DNA of 45,000 nucleotides from Prorocentrum cordatum (taxonomy: Eukaryota; Sar; Dinophyceae; Prorocentrales; Prorocentraceae): positions 57,501 through 102,500 of the forward strand of contig CAUYUJ010021180.1 in the NCBI GenBank assembly GCA_963575745.1, read 5' to 3'. The notes beneath the pieces were generated by a model. That model saw only the letters and a program-made list of their open reading frames with translations. It ran no database searches and had not been told where the DNA came from. A program made the position numbers and the translations under genes. Positions 21,711 to 32,066 of this stretch are shown in pieces (the first letter of the stretch is position 1; every line of letters begins with the position of its first letter).

Positions 21711-23924
21711 GGCGCCATGCGTCGATCGAACCGCAGCACACGTTCAGGCTTGTCTAACAGTCAGGGGCGACGAGCTGCGGGTGCTGCGCGCATGCCTCGG
21801 CAAGCGCAGACGCCGCCCTCGCTCGCGCGCACGGCTCGAGAATGTTCGGCGTGGGCAGCCTTCCAGGAACGCGGCGACATCGCGTCGCCGATGTAATCTG
21901 CTCGACGGTCGGAACTAGCGCCGAGTTGAGCGCGGCTGAGGCGACTCTCAGATCAGCGCAATGGAGACCGAGCGCGCGAACGGAATCGCGCGACCTGCCC
22001 GCGCCGCAACTTCATCGGTGTTTAGACAACCTGCGGGCACGAATGCCTGGAGCGCGTCGCCGCGTCAGATGGATAACCGCTGCCCCGCCGCCCCCCAGCT
22101 GCCGGCATGTCAGAGCAGCGCAGAACGCTGGGGAACTGACTCCAGCACGCGCTGTAAAGGCGGCCGGTCTCTGCCCGCGCCCGCGCACCTGGCTGCCTGG
22201 ACCTCCGCGAGCTCCGCAGCTACATCAGCGCGGCGAGCAGTCTCAGTCCACGCATGGGACGCGGCTGGGTCCACCGAGCGAACCCCCCTTCCCACGAAGC
22301 GCACATATGCACTTACGCGCAGCGCCAGACGAGTTGCGAACCATAATGGCACAGAGGACGCCCTGGCGCCAGAGGGCCCGCGCTGCCTGTCGCGCAAAAT
22401 CCCCCCGGGCCCCCACGGGGCCCAGGTTCGTCGCGCAGAGCCATGCGCACCCATGACATCGCGCGCAACTGCAGACAAGAAAGAGATGCGCATCTGTCCC
22501 GAGACCTCGGCAAAGGGAGGCCGGCAATAACTCCTTGTCCGTTTCGATGAGCACCCGCAACTTGGTTTTGAACTCCGACCGCTGCGTGCCAATGTTACGG
22601 GTTAACAGAACGTGGGGGCAGGAGGTAGGTGGGGCGGCGCGGCCGGCAGCTGCGCGGGCGCGGCGCGCGCCACGGGGCGCGGCCGCCCTGGCCCCAGCGA
22701 GGGCCCCAGCCATGGCGCGGCGGATCGCCCCCCCCCCCCCCCCCCGCAGTGGAAGGCCCCCATTCGCCCCCCTCCGCCGCAGGGGGGGCTTCGTCAGACG
22801 AAAGACCCAAGCATATGCAGCTGCGAGCGACGCAAGGACAGGGGCAGGTTTCGCGGACGCGCAAGACGAACAGCAACGCGGTCGGACATCTCATTCTCCA
22901 AGAGCACGTCTGGCATGCCGACGGCCGTGACAGAGCGCGACAAATGGCGCGGTGCCCAAATTGGGCGACCCAGTCTGGCAAACGCATTGGAACGATTTCA
23001 GTAGCGGGTGGAGTCCTTTGAGCCGATTTCCAACATTTGCAAGATAAGAAGGCGAGCCATCCGTTTGACTGCGCGCTGGCCGGTTTCGCTGCATTACTGG
23101 GCCGCGCCTGTCCAGCTTTGCCAAGACACCGCTCGTCAGCGCCAGCAATGTCGAAGCCGACGCAGGCCGTCGCCAGACTGGAGCTGCGACCACTCTGGCC
23201 CCAAACAGCATCTCTTTGAAGGTGATCGCGCACTCTCTGAGCCTGTCCAGCCGCCAGGCCGTGATAGCGCTAGTCACAGCGTCGAATGCCCTCTTGACCC
23301 TGCAACACAATTGCCTTTGACACTCTTCCCAGAACAAGAGAGGACGCCAAATAAGATACTGAATCCGAAAGCGAGATAGGAACTACCGCAACAACGCCAC
23401 CGCGATGGCGACTCTCTCCGGATTTCTCTCAGGACCCAAAACGCGCCCGAGTCAGGTACGACCGAAATCATGCAGATCTCGAAAGCGCCGATGTTCCGAT
23501 GCACTTCTTGGCGGGCAAAGGTCGAGTTCAAGATGCTAGACTTGCGAAGTTAAGCAGCTTTCTGCGTGACCATATCTCCCCAAAGCCGAGGAAGGGCGCG
23601 ACCGTTCCATGACGCGAACGCGATCGACTGAGGCCGGGGTGGAGCGCCGTCTTCGGCCTCGCGGGTGACAGCCCCATGGAGGACGAGACCATTCAGGCGC
23701 CGCTGTCGGCTCGATGACCTGCTTGAAGAGCTGGACAGAAGAATGTGGTAGGGCCACGGTTCTGCTGCGGTTCTTCCAACCGCTGAATAGGGCTCAAGCT
23801 TGCCGAGATCCCGCCATTCTGCGGGTCGAAGAGAGATGCGTTGCCTGTGCAGCGCTCGCGGGAAAGGTTCTCGTGTTTCAGGCGAGCGATCTCCACGTGG
23901 ATCTGGGGTGGCCCCTCGTCTGGA

Positions 23925-24194
23925 CTAACACGGAGCTGCGTAGGGCCACAGAGGCGGCAAGCGCAAGGAAGCGGATCCATTGACCTTTGCCACGACGACG
24001 GAGAGCCAAAAACGCCCTTGACAACCACAACCCTTTCTGCCAGGAATGCCAGTGGCACCAACGAGCTGCTCGGGGAAGATTTTGTCCAGATCCCCACCGC
24101 CAACCGTGAAGCCATCTGCAATGTCAGCGTTCTGAAGCCACGCCTCGGCGATGGCACCCACATCACTTCTGCGCACCATGGTGGGAGCCATCAC
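23925..24194 (-). pseudogene. LINE endonuclease fragment
   Basis: The frame carries TVGGGDLDKIFPEQL, which fits the conserved GGDFN-x-xPEEL segment of AP-type LINE endonucleases with the Asn replaced (GGD-L-D). It is followed by the Gly-rich turn and hydrophobic strand expected before the final S/D-H-x-P segment (here PLWPYAAP, with the His lost). The frame stops at 23925 and a parallel frame (23693-24166) continues the reading, so a frameshift is implied. The start is arbitrary because the N-terminal part of the domain is not recognised upstream. Confidence 0.55.
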
Positions 24195-24220
24195 TTTACG
24201 ATCGTGCCGTCCTCGTCGTT

Positions 24221-24490
24221 GTGAAAAATCCCATCCGTGCGTGGTGGTGGCGGTACACGCCTGGCAATTGCGAGCTCGATCCGCATCTCTCTCATGGAGG
24301 CACTCATGTCATCGAGCTGCCTGGCAAAGTCCGAGGTCTTGTTGTCCACAATGTCACCCCCCATCCCTTGATGGTGCCGGTCCGAGCTTGGAGACGACGC
24401 CAGCTGGAGCGGATATTTGGCCTACAAGATGTATATACATCTTTCCTGCATGAGGATGGGACTTTGTGTTGGGAGGCTCCCAATGCCTGA
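24221..24490 (+). CDS. Unidentified coding-like frame (candidate)
   Basis: An 89-codon plus-strand frame of balanced composition with a segment GGTHVIELPGKVRGLVVHN. Its alternation of charged and hydrophobic residues resembles a beta-sandwich strand pair such as those in endonuclease domains, but I cannot identify it. It lies directly beyond the 5' edge of the minus-strand LINE relic and could be part of another element on the opposite strand. It may also be chance. Confidence 0.25.
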   Translation: MKNPIRAWWWRYTPGNCELDPHLSHGGTHVIELPGKVRGLVVHNVTPHPLMVPVRAWRRRQLERIFGLQDVYTSFLHEDGTLCWEAPNA

Positions 24491-24520
24491 ACCGCTGCAA
24501 GAACGAAACGCGTTTCACTG

Positions 24521-24883
24521 TCAGCAGCTGTGTGTTCGCGTGGCATGCCATGTGCTCGCCCAGCTCATTTGTGAACTCGGGGATTTTGGCGGAGAGCCGC
24601 TGGCCGATGAGGCAGTGAGTGTAGCGGCCCCACGATTGTGGACCCATGCCGTCGTCGCCGCCTTAGGATGCAAAACCATGCACACACCTTGAGCGATCAT
24701 CACGCCCCAATGCTTTTTCATGAACAAACAAGCGAAAAAGATAAACATCTCCAATACCTTACTGGGGACCAACGCCAGGCCTCGCCGTATTATTGCGCCA
24801 CGTAGAGGCAGCGGCAGGAACTGGACTTCCCTCAATGTATTCACAACCCCGTCTGGCATTGAAGTGAACGAACTGTGCTCCAC
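24521..24883 (-). CDS. Unidentified frame downstream of a possible leader relic (candidate)
   Basis: A 120-codon minus-strand frame whose ATG (24883) lies 60 bases after a spliced-leader-like sequence at 24943-24963. The first 65 residues look protein-like, including a hydrophobic stretch VLEMFIFFACLFM that could be a membrane segment. The last third (Ala/Ser/Thr-rich) may be frameshifted, because another minus frame (24354-24647) has a better composition there. No family recognised. Could be a second retroposed mRNA fragment or noise. Confidence 0.25.
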   Translation of the reverse strand: MEHSSFTSMPDGVVNTLREVQFLPLPLRGAIIRRGLALVPSKVLEMFIFFACLFMKKHWGVMIAQGVCMVLHPKAATTAWVHNRGAATLTASSASGSPPKSPSSQMSWASTWHATRTHSC

Positions 24884-24942
24884 CGGGAAACGGGGACTGG
24901 CCGCGGATCAACGGTGCCCGTCTCACTCCCAAGTGAGCGGGC

Positions 24943-24963
24943 ACCTTGAGCCGAAAAAACTGC
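24943..24963 (-). other. Weak spliced-leader-like sequence
   Basis: On the minus strand it matches the 21-base dinoflagellate leader at 16 positions, including the complete 3' eight bases GGCTCAAG. A match this good is expected by chance about 0.1 times in the window, so it is suggestive only. The spacing to the next ATG equals that of the strong relic at 41999-42019. Confidence 0.3.
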
Positions 24964-25523
24964 GGAGGGAGAACGAGGAGGAGGAGGAGGAGGAGGAGCT
25001 GAATGAGAAATGGAGAGGACGACTCTGAGGCAGGGCGGAGGCGAAGGGGGGGAGAATGAGGAGGAGGATGATGAGGAGGACGACGAGCCTCGCTTCGATA
25101 CGAAGGTCCGCAGCTCGAAACTCGGAGGAAGGCTACAATGCAAGAGCAGGACATTCGATCGTCTCTCGGGAGCCGCCCACTCTTGCGCCGCGAGGGCGGG
25201 GCCGTGGCGGGAGTTGTGGGCGGCGCTCCTGGGTTCCGGGGGCTCGGAGCCTGCTAGCCTCCAGGGAGGTCACAGCCCGCCTGGCCAAGGCTGGTGTGGA
25301 TCGCGGGCTCGTCACCCGCCGAGGTCCCCGTGGCAACTTTCGTGCCGACAGCTGGGCCATAGCATGCGGCAGCAAGATCTCGGTGGTCCCCCGCCGCTCG
25401 TGGGAAGCGACAGGCAGATGGTGCAGCGGCCGGACGAAAGTCGCGGCCCCTGGGATGCTAGAACGGACGCTGCTGTGGCTTCGCAGGGCACCGTCACGCT
25501 GCGGCCTGGGGCCGAAGCTTGTA

Positions 25524-25699
25524 CAGTCGGGGCCTCGACCTAAGGAACGATAAATAAGGAACGAGGTCCCTTTTTCCCATAAGTTAAACTCCGATGTTCC
25601 ATTGAACACCTCAGGAAAACCCAAGGAGCATTGCAAAACAACTCAGGAACACGGAGCCCCTCCCAAACGAAAAGGGTTCCTTCTTCAGCGGCCCGACTG
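25524..25699 (+). mobile_element. TA-flanked CAGTCGGGGC MITE, copy 1
   Basis: Inverted ends CAGTCGGGGCCTCGACC..AAGGAAC and GGTTCCTT..GCCCGACTG are flanked by TA on both sides, the target duplication of Tc1-mariner/pogo elements. Length is 176 bp. Copies at 37024-37200 and 39491-39666 are about the same length. No coding capacity, so transposition would depend on a transposase encoded elsewhere. Confidence 0.88.
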
Positions 25700-26083
25700 T
25701 AAGGCCCCTGGGGCCATGGTGCTGGCTTGCCCCAAGCTCGGCCGCGAACATGTCGAACCCAAGGGGGCCGTGAGGTGCCTGCGGCGCCGCGCGCCGAACC
25801 CGTCGTCCTCGGAGTGCCCTGGGCTCGATCGGTCCTCGGGCGAGTGAGGCCGATCGGCAGGTGCGTCGAGGTGGAGCTGCGGGCCATTAGCTGGTCCATG
25901 GTCAGACCACTGCTGAGAACTACACGCTTAGCTTTTTTTCTTTCAGCTCTGTGGAGAGCGATCGCCCCCACTGCGCGGCGGGTCGCCTGTGTCGTGCAGA
26001 GCTGCTAGCAGCCACCAGCGCAACGAGCCTGCTGCAGCAAAACAGAAGACACGAAGTCCACGGCCAACGTCCCATCAGGACTA

Positions 26084-26259
26084 CAGTGGGGGCCCGACCA
26101 CAAGAATCCTTCCACAAGGACCCCAACCCTGAGACCCCAGGGCGTCCGTTGATTTCTGGTGTGGGAAAGTCGCGCTTTCCATGGCAAAACCATCGAAACC
26201 CAAGAAACCCAGGGCACCCTGGAGGCAAGAAGGGTGCTTCTTGGCATGGGTCTCCACTG
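26084..26259 (+). mobile_element. TA-flanked CAGTGGGGGC MITE, copy 1
   Basis: Starts CAGTGGGGGCCCGACCACAA and ends TGGGTCTCCACTG, with TA on both sides; 176 bp. A second copy is at 39273-39436. The CAGT terminus and TA target relate it to the element at 25524, but the interior is different. Confidence 0.82.
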
Positions 26260-26574
26260 TAAGGTGGCGCTCAGACGTGAGGGCGAGAAGGGAGGAAGAG
26301 ACGAGCGGGAGAATCAAGGTTTGTTGAGCCCCTGGGGTGAGGTCGGGCATGCCCTCCTGCAGGCGGATCTGGGAGGCAAAATCGTCGCCGGACTATGTTT
26401 TCACGGTTCTTGAATCTGACTCCTGTAGAGGGGTGCACACGACTTAGCCCTGGAGGTCTCCGGAGGCCCCAGGAAGCCCCCGGAGACCTCCTGGGACCAC
26501 CAGGACCCCCCCAGGGCGCCTCCCGAGGCCCCCAGAAGGGCCCAGACGCCACGGGCAATTACGTCATGGCACGC

Positions 26575-26770
26575 CGAGGAAAAAGAGGAAGGGAGGGAGA
26601 GAGGGAGGGAGGGAGAGAGGAGGGGAGAGAGGAGCAAAAAACGGTGGAGAAGAGGAAGGGAGAGAGGGAGGGAGGGGGGGAGGGAGGGAGGGATTGATAA
26701 GGAAAAAAGGGAAAAGGGGGAGGGAGGGAGGGATTGTGGAGAGGTGAAGGAGAGGGAGGGAGGCACCGAG
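26575..26770 (+). repeat. GGGA/GAGA purine tract
   Basis: GGGAGGGAGAGAGGGA-type repeats in several blocks with AAAA interruptions. Confidence 0.88.
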
Positions 26771-26849
26771 GAAGCGGCAGAGGAAAACGCCATGGCGCCA
26801 CGGGGCCAGGTCGAGAAGCGAGGCTCTGGAGGAGGAGCGCTGACGAAGA

Positions 26850-27035
26850 TGGGAAGCTGGGCGAGGGCTGGTACATCCCTGGCTGCCAAAACGGTCCCCC
26901 GGAAGAAAAAACAAATCCCCGGAACCGAGCCCAGCGCATGAAGCAGTAAACGGGCTGCTCACCGGAAGAAGAAGAAGCAGACAATTTCCGGGAGCTCCGT
27001 TCTGGCAGCCACGGGTTTGCCATCCGTCGCCCGGC
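26850..27035 (+). repeat. Uninterrupted copy of the dispersed repeat
   Basis: Begins GAAGCTGGGCGAGGGCTGG, matching the left flank of the 2.65-kb block (about 9395-9412). It passes directly into CTGCCAAAACGGTCCCCCGG and onward, matching its right flank (12095-12250). It serves as the empty-site comparison. A GA run follows at 27040-27060. Confidence 0.6.
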
Positions 27036-27529
27036 TCCTGAGAAGAGAGAGAGAGAGAGAGGCAAGAGGAGGTCGGGGAAGGGAGGAGAGTTGAGCAGGG
27101 ACCGACCGTCCCGGCACCCCTATAGTCCTACCACGAAATGCCCTCATAACCCAAAAGTGTTCTAAGAACAAGAACAATGTTCTTTGAACGAATTCCCGAT
27201 GTGATAAAACTAGACAGTCCCAGCCAGACATGTTCTAAGAACAGCTCCTGGAAACCACAAAAAGGTTCTTAGAACATTGTTTGGTAGGGCTATAGGCGAG
27301 CCAGGACGCTTCGCCACTGCTTGAGAGAGGGGAGGCGCAGCAGCAGCTGCAGAACGACCTTGCTCAGGGAGCCTCCGGGACCTCAACGCATCGGCTCCCG
27401 TAGCACCCCAGATCCAGGGCCTGCATGTTCGAGCCAGCGCGCCAGCGCAGAGGCGGGCAGGAAGGGGAAGCAACGCGGGGAGGCGGTCAAGGGAAGGGGT
27501 ACGTCCTCACCCTCCAGCCCCTCCCCCTC

Positions 27530-27592
27530 CTCATCTATCTTCCTCCTCCTCCTCCTCCTCCTCCTCCTCCTCCTCCTCCTCCTCCTCCATTC
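27530..27592 (+). repeat. CTC microsatellite
   Basis: Pure TCC run of about 20 units. Confidence 0.9.
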
Positions 27593-27748
27593 TCTGCCCT
27601 CCCCCCCGCAACCTCCCTCCTCCTTCCCTCCTCCCCCTGCGTCCCCTCCTCTGGTCTTTTGCACAACCGCGCCTGGGCGACTCCTGGAATCTCGCGCCGC
27701 CCCGCAGGCGCGGCCGCGCCAAAGAGCACGCCCGGCGCAAACATCTGC

Positions 27749-27749
27749 G

Positions 27750-27817
<68 letters not shown>

Positions 27818-27836
27818 CCACACACACACACACTCT
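27749..27836 (+). repeat. CA dinucleotide repeat
   Basis: About 40 CA units with two short interruptions. Confidence 0.93.
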
Positions 27837-27839
27837 TTG

Positions 27840-28335
27840 CGTCGGCGGCTGGGCTGAGGGACTGCTCCGGCGATGTGGCATTAGTGGGTCACGCAAAACA
27901 CGAATTAAGCCGCAGGGCGCGCGGGAAGAGAAGGTCCGAATGCCACTCTCGCCTCGGCGCCGCGCCAAAGTTTTCCTGAGCACCCCCGCCTGCGCGCAAC
28001 GCTCAGTCTTTTCGCTCGACAACTTGTCGGCGCGCGACCGGACGAAACCGTCGCTCTCCCCGCGGCGCCTCGCAGATGTCGTCGCAGAAGCGCTCATGCT
28101 TCGGCGATGCGCCGCACCTGTCCCTCACGAAGCCGGTGGCCGTTGGGGGCGAGGCAACGCGCGAAGGGGCGACTGGTCGCACACGCCTGCGCTTCGTGCA
28201 GATTTCGCCTCGAAGTGGCATCCCCGCGCGGGCGCAACGAATGCTTCGCTCGCCGAGGTCGATGTTGAAGGAGCCGCTGACAGCGGGGCCGCGCCAGAGC
28301 AGGCGAAATGGCATCATCGCCCAAGCGCCGCGTAG
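27840..28335. other. Unassigned non-repetitive DNA
   Basis: GC-rich DNA with parallel frames on both strands (28003-28317 minus, 28076-28354 plus). Compositions are Arg/Pro-rich and no motif is recognised. Confidence 0.35.
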
Positions 28336-28338
28336 TTA

Positions 28339-28524
28339 CAGTCAAAAGCCCTAATAAGAGCGCGCGGTAAGGACGCAAGACCCGTGGAAGCCGAAGTTGG
28401 ATTTTTTGGGGCGGCAGACGACGAAAACCCCGTAAGGCCAACGACGAGCCGCAAGAGCAAGGAAGAGCAAGGACTCAAGGGTACCCTGAGCAAAGTCGCG
28501 TGTCCTTATTAGGGTTTTTGACTG
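28339..28524 (+). mobile_element. TA-flanked CAGTCAAAA MITE
   Basis: Ends CAGTCAAAAGCCCTAATAAG and CTTATTAGGGTTTTTGACTG are inverted repeats of about 25 bp with one or two mismatches, flanked by TA; 186 bp. Third CAGT-terminus type in the window, and it sits against a TG dinucleotide tract. Confidence 0.88.
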
Positions 28525-28529
28525 TAGTG

Positions 28530-28612
28530 CGTGTGTGCGTGTGTGTGTGTTTTTGTGTGTATGTGTGTCTGTGTGTAAGGGTGTGTGTTTGTTTGTGTGT
28601 GTGTGCTGTTCC
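28530..28612 (+). repeat. TG dinucleotide repeat
   Basis: TGTGTG run with TTT and TCT interruptions, adjoining the MITE. Confidence 0.9.
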
Positions 28613-28794
28613 AACGCGGCGCACGATTTGGTCTTGCCACGCTCGCCCGAACTGCTGCCGCCCAGGAAACTGGGAAATGGTGCTCTCCTCGCAACTCCGT
28701 GAATGGATCGTCGGAAATTATATGCGCCCGCGCCGTGCGCGGTCCGTGTTTTTCTTCCCTCGCCAGGTCGTCGAATGCGGGGCAGCGCCTATTG

Positions 28795-29065
28795 CCTCCT
28801 CCTCCTCCTCCTCGTTCTCGTCCTGCTCGTTCTCGGCTCGTTTCTTCTCGCCCTCCTCCTCCCCTCCTCCTCCTCCTCCTCCTCCCTCCTCCTCCTCCTC
28901 CTCCTCCTCCCCTTCCTCCTCCTCCTCCTCCTCCTCCTCCTCCTCCTCCTCCTCCTCCTCCTCCGCCTCCCCTCCAGCTCCTCATACATCTCTCTCATGG
29001 TCTCTCTCTCTCTCTCTCTATCCATCCCTCTCTCCCTCGCGCGCTCTCTCTCTCTCATTCTCTAT
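28795..29065 (+). repeat. CTC and CT tracts
   Basis: TCC/CTC run to about 28975, then CT/CTCT runs to about 29065. All Ser/Leu/Pro and Glu/Arg/Gly frames here are repeat translations. Confidence 0.9.
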
Positions 29066-29137
29066 ATCTCTCTCAGACTCCCGCTCGTCCTCATCACATC
29101 ATGTCTGCTACAACACTATGTCATCATGCCTGCTACA

Positions 29138-29340
29138 TCACGATGTCCTCAGCACAATGTCCTGCCTACGCCCACAGTGGTCCAGTGGGTTGAACACTTT
29201 CGGCGGGTACTGCTCATCTCCCATGCTGACGTCGTGCGCAATCTTGCGGATCTTCTCGGCGTATCCGAGAGGAGCCTGGCCAAATCCGACGAACGTGCAC
29301 AAGCGGAGGGGAAGGATCGGGTCGGAGCTCACAGGATCCT
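29138..29340 (-). CDS. Unidentified exon candidate
   Basis: A minus-strand frame with a convincingly protein-like stretch. After LPLRLCTFVGFGQAPLGYAE comes a basic segment, then HDVSMGDEQYPPKVFNPLDH. It is open upstream to about 29345, where an AG could serve as acceptor, so it may be an internal exon of a spliced gene. I cannot assign a family. Together with the frame at 29560-29804 it may mark one broken or multi-exon gene. Confidence 0.35.
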
Positions 29341-29559
29341 GCCTCTGGAGACTACCCCAGCGCCCCCCCCCCCCCCTCCTCGGGACCCGTGCACGGCTGC
29401 CGCAGGACTTTCGAGCGACTCTGAGTCAGATTGCCTGATGTTCACCAGCCGACCTCGTGACGATGGCCCTGCCTGCTCACGGCCGCAAGCAGCGCTGGCC
29501 AGGAGGACAAGGGAAGCCTGTTTCCTCCAAATGTGAGGCGGGGTGCGGATGAGCGGGAG

Positions 29560-29804
29560 TAACGGACCCTCTCGCGTCCCACCTTGACCTTGCAAAGAAA
29601 GAAGAACGCACCGCGATGTGAGCTTTCGTTGTTCTCTTCACTGTGGAACAGGGTGTAGGGTGCCAACGATGTGCAGAGGTCTATTCTCGATAGCGGCGGC
29701 ATGCCAATTTTGAAACAGTTCACAGCCGATATCAGATAGCATTGAGCAGTCTTCACACCCAATTCTTTTCGCCACGCCTCCTCTCTCCAAAAGGCGCCTT
29801 GCAT
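29560..29804 (-). CDS. Unidentified exon candidate
   Basis: From the ATG at 29804 the minus frame reads ELGVKTAQCYLISAVNCFKI, then CTSLAPYTLFHSEENNESSH and GAFFFLCKVKVGRERV, a composition unlike the surrounding repeats. The last strand has a faint likeness to the final strands of ADP-ribosyltransferase-type proteins, too weak to name. The reading beyond about 29560 loses quality, suggesting an exon end or frame break. Confidence 0.33.
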
Positions 29805-30080
29805 CACCCGTCCGCTGCCGCCACTCTGACGCTACAGGAACCCAGTAGCACGTCGAAGAGAAACGATCTTGTATACCCGACCGGCCACAGCTGATGCATG
29901 CATGCTGATGGCTGGCCTGCGATTATTTCACGCTCCTCTTCTCTGCCGACCACCTTCATGATCTCACGTCCTTGGCTGCTGCGGCGTTCCCGCCTTCCTC
30001 GTCGGTCCTCCCTCCACGACCTCCCCATCTCCCTATCGGGGGCATGGCGCCCCGAACCCGCGCGAGATTTTCAAATTGAA

Positions 30081-30210
30081 GGGGCCCAGGGATACACCAA
30101 GAAATACACACAAATCCCAGGATTCCCCATATTATTCCACATGGTTTGGATGTTCGTCTTCCCCCCCACTTCCCATATTTTCGTATATCTTCCTAGGGAT
30201 CGACGATCAT
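30081..30210 (+). mobile_element. GGGGCCC-to-TGTGTGTTT element, copy 2 (3' truncated)
   Basis: GGGGCCCAGGGATACACCAA through the CCCATATTTTC blocks to GGGATCGACGATCATG. The ATTAATTGTGTCTG end is missing. Confidence 0.82.
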
Positions 30211-30368
30211 GCCCCTCCTGACGCAGGAACATCCGAGCACACTCAGGAGTATATGCAGCCCGCAGGGGGGCGCCTCTCCTCGATAATTAGGGGTGCGCCC
30301 GAGAACGGAGGGAGAGACGGTCCGGCGGCCAGGCATATGCGGTGCAACACCCCAGCCGAAAGGATGAT

Positions 30369-30562
30369 CGGGTCGGGCGAAAGGGGGGGATAGCAAAGGG
30401 GGGGGGTGAGAATCAGCTCATGTGGCTGATTTTCCAGCGCCTCCCGGCGCCGGGAGGCGCCCATGAATCGAGGAATGGGCCCGGCGGCGGGGCCGAAACC
30501 AGCTGCATGCAGCAGATTTCGTAACCCCCCCTTTCCCAATCCCCCCCTTTCGTCCGGCCCGA
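30369..30562 (+). mobile_element. Serial-hairpin MITE, copy 2
   Basis: Same inverted ends and internal palindromes as 5313-5512, including GGCGCCGGGAGGCGCC and the CTGCATGCAGCAGAT motif. Confidence 0.87.
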
Positions 30563-30955
30563 GATTAGTGAGGAAAGGAATAGGTGACGGATGACGGTTG
30601 CGGCAGTCTCTGGTGGATACCCGTTGCGGCCGCTTCCTCCCCTGTCTTCTGGAGCAAGCCATCTCCTGGTGGCCGATGGGTGCATTGCCTCCTGCTGCGG
30701 CGAAGAGGGGGGGGAAGAAGGAGCAGGGAGCGAGAGGAGGAGGTGGAGGCAAGATGGGGGCAGAAAGAGGAGGACGAGGGGGGAGGGGCGGCAGCAGCAG
30801 GGCGAGCAGGAGTTCACGGGACGAGGACAAGCAGGAGGAGGAGGAGAAGGACCAGCAGCAACGGGAGCAGCGAGCAGAACCGCGCTCCCCCATGCTCGCT
30901 CCAGCACCACGCTCGCCTGCTCGCCCGCCCGTCGCAGGGTCGGGGCTCCAGCTCA

Positions 30956-31114
30956 GGGGCCCTGGGACACACAGATAAATACACACAACCACACGAATCC
31001 CCCATAGTTTTCCCATATTGTCTGGGTTTTTGTCTCCCCCCCCCTTCCCATATGTTCCCATATTTTCCTGGGAGCGGACGATGAATTGTGTCTGTGTGGT
31101 GTTTCCCCTCCTGA
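30956..31114 (+). mobile_element. GGGGCCC-to-TGTGTGTTT element, copy 3, with target duplication
   Basis: Full-length copy. CTCCAGCTCA directly before it (30946-30955) and CTCCAGTTCA directly after (31115-31124) make a 10-bp direct repeat with one mismatch, which defines the ends and argues for insertion as a mobile element. Confidence 0.85.
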
Positions 31115-31384
31115 CTCCAGTTCAGCGCTGGACCAAGGCACTGTTGCTCGTTTTCGTGTTGTCTTCGTTCTCCCTCGTTCTGTCTTCGTATCCGCCTTCG
31201 CTGCAAAACCAAGGCAGAACGAACACGGCCCACGAGATCGCCAAAACACCACCTGGGTCGAGCCCCGCCCCAGCTCGCGCCTCTGTGACCTTGATGATGC
31301 TCCGCCGGAACGGGTCCTCCCGGCACGGCCAGGAGCAGTCGGCATCCAAGCGGGACTTCGGATCGGATCGAAATCATCCTAACT

Positions 31385-31502
31385 ACTCGTCCTCCTTCTC
31401 CTCCTGTTCGTCCTCCTCCTCCTCCTCATCCTCCTACCTGTTTGTCCTCCTCCTCCTCCTGCTCCTCGTCTCTCTCTCTCTCTCTCTCTCTCTCCTCCTC
31501 TG
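31385..31502 (+). repeat. CTC and CT tracts
   Basis: TCC-rich tract followed by a pure CT run at about 31468-31492. Confidence 0.87.
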
Positions 31503-31619
31503 CTTCCTTCTCCGGAGGCCAGCCGGATCGGGCCGCATCGGGCCGCATCGGGACGGAGTCCGAGTCGAATCGGATCGGCCATGCAAAGATGCAGCAGAAG
31601 TGCCATCCGAGCGTCGGAA

Positions 31620-31742
31620 CGAAGGATTGCAAAACAAAAACCTAGGCTTGCAAAAACAAAAAAGCCAGGATTGCAAAAACACATGGCTTGTTGCAATCCT
31701 TGGTTTTTTTTGCAATCCAGGGTCTTTTTTTGCAATCCTTCG
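31620..31742. mobile_element. Fold-back element of GGATTGCAAAAA units
   Basis: CGAAGGATTGCAAAAC at the left is complemented by GCAATCCTTCG at the right. Inside, three GGATTGCAAAAA-type units face three TTTTTGCAATCC-type units, so the 123 bp folds into one long hairpin. Confidence 0.75.
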
Positions 31743-31917
31743 ATCGTCAGAAGATCAGAACCGAGTCGGGTCGGGCCGGCCGAGAGCGGCATCGAACCGT
31801 AGAATGAGGTCGGATCGGAGTGGACCGTGCGGGGGCGCAGAGGGCGACGGCACGCCACCGGGCACCCCACGGGGCAGACTGCCGCCTGCAGGATCCACGG
31901 GGCAGCGGGGTGAATTA

Positions 31918-32066
31918 AAGGGAAATCAGGACACACAAATAAATACACACAAATAAAATTAGTCCCCATATTTTCCTATATTTTCTGGGTTTTTGTCTTC
32001 TCCCCCAATTCCCATATTTTCCCATATTTTCCTGGGAATCGAAGATTAATTGTGTCTGTGTGTTTA
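31918..32066 (+). mobile_element. GGGGCCC-to-TGTGTGTTT element, copy 4
   Basis: The start is diverged (AAGGGAAATCAGGACACACA), but the interior and the TTAATTGTGTCTGTGTGTTT end are intact. Confidence 0.85.

Larger units (their letters stand above)
18500..24200 (-). mobile_element. Decayed LINE-type retrotransposon (minus strand)
   Basis: Reading the minus strand from about 24.2 kb downward, remnants of a LINE polyprotein appear in the expected order: an endonuclease GGDxN-like segment (about 24.09 kb), a linker with the Arg/Ala-rich helical composition usual in these elements (about 23.3-23.0 kb), the reverse transcriptase catalytic Ala-Asp-Asp motif (21531-21539), a thumb-like YLG-type segment (about 21.3 kb, HIGLWLG in a second frame) and a C-terminal Cys/His finger (about 18.86-18.90 kb). 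Continuity needs several frameshifts and passes stops, so it is not functional. It is the longest stretch free of microsatellites in the window. Identification rests on motifs and spacing remembered from dinoflagellate LINEs; no alignment was run. Exact ends are not visible. Confidence 0.7.

Noticed and set aside
18426-22530. Long plus-strand frames over the LINE region
   Set aside because: They are shadows of GC-rich minus-strand sequence; the recognisable motifs are on the minus strand only.
23770-23805. GGGCTCAAG near 23792 as a leader remnant
   Set aside because: The eight-base 3' match is expected by chance; about 10 of 21 positions agree overall.
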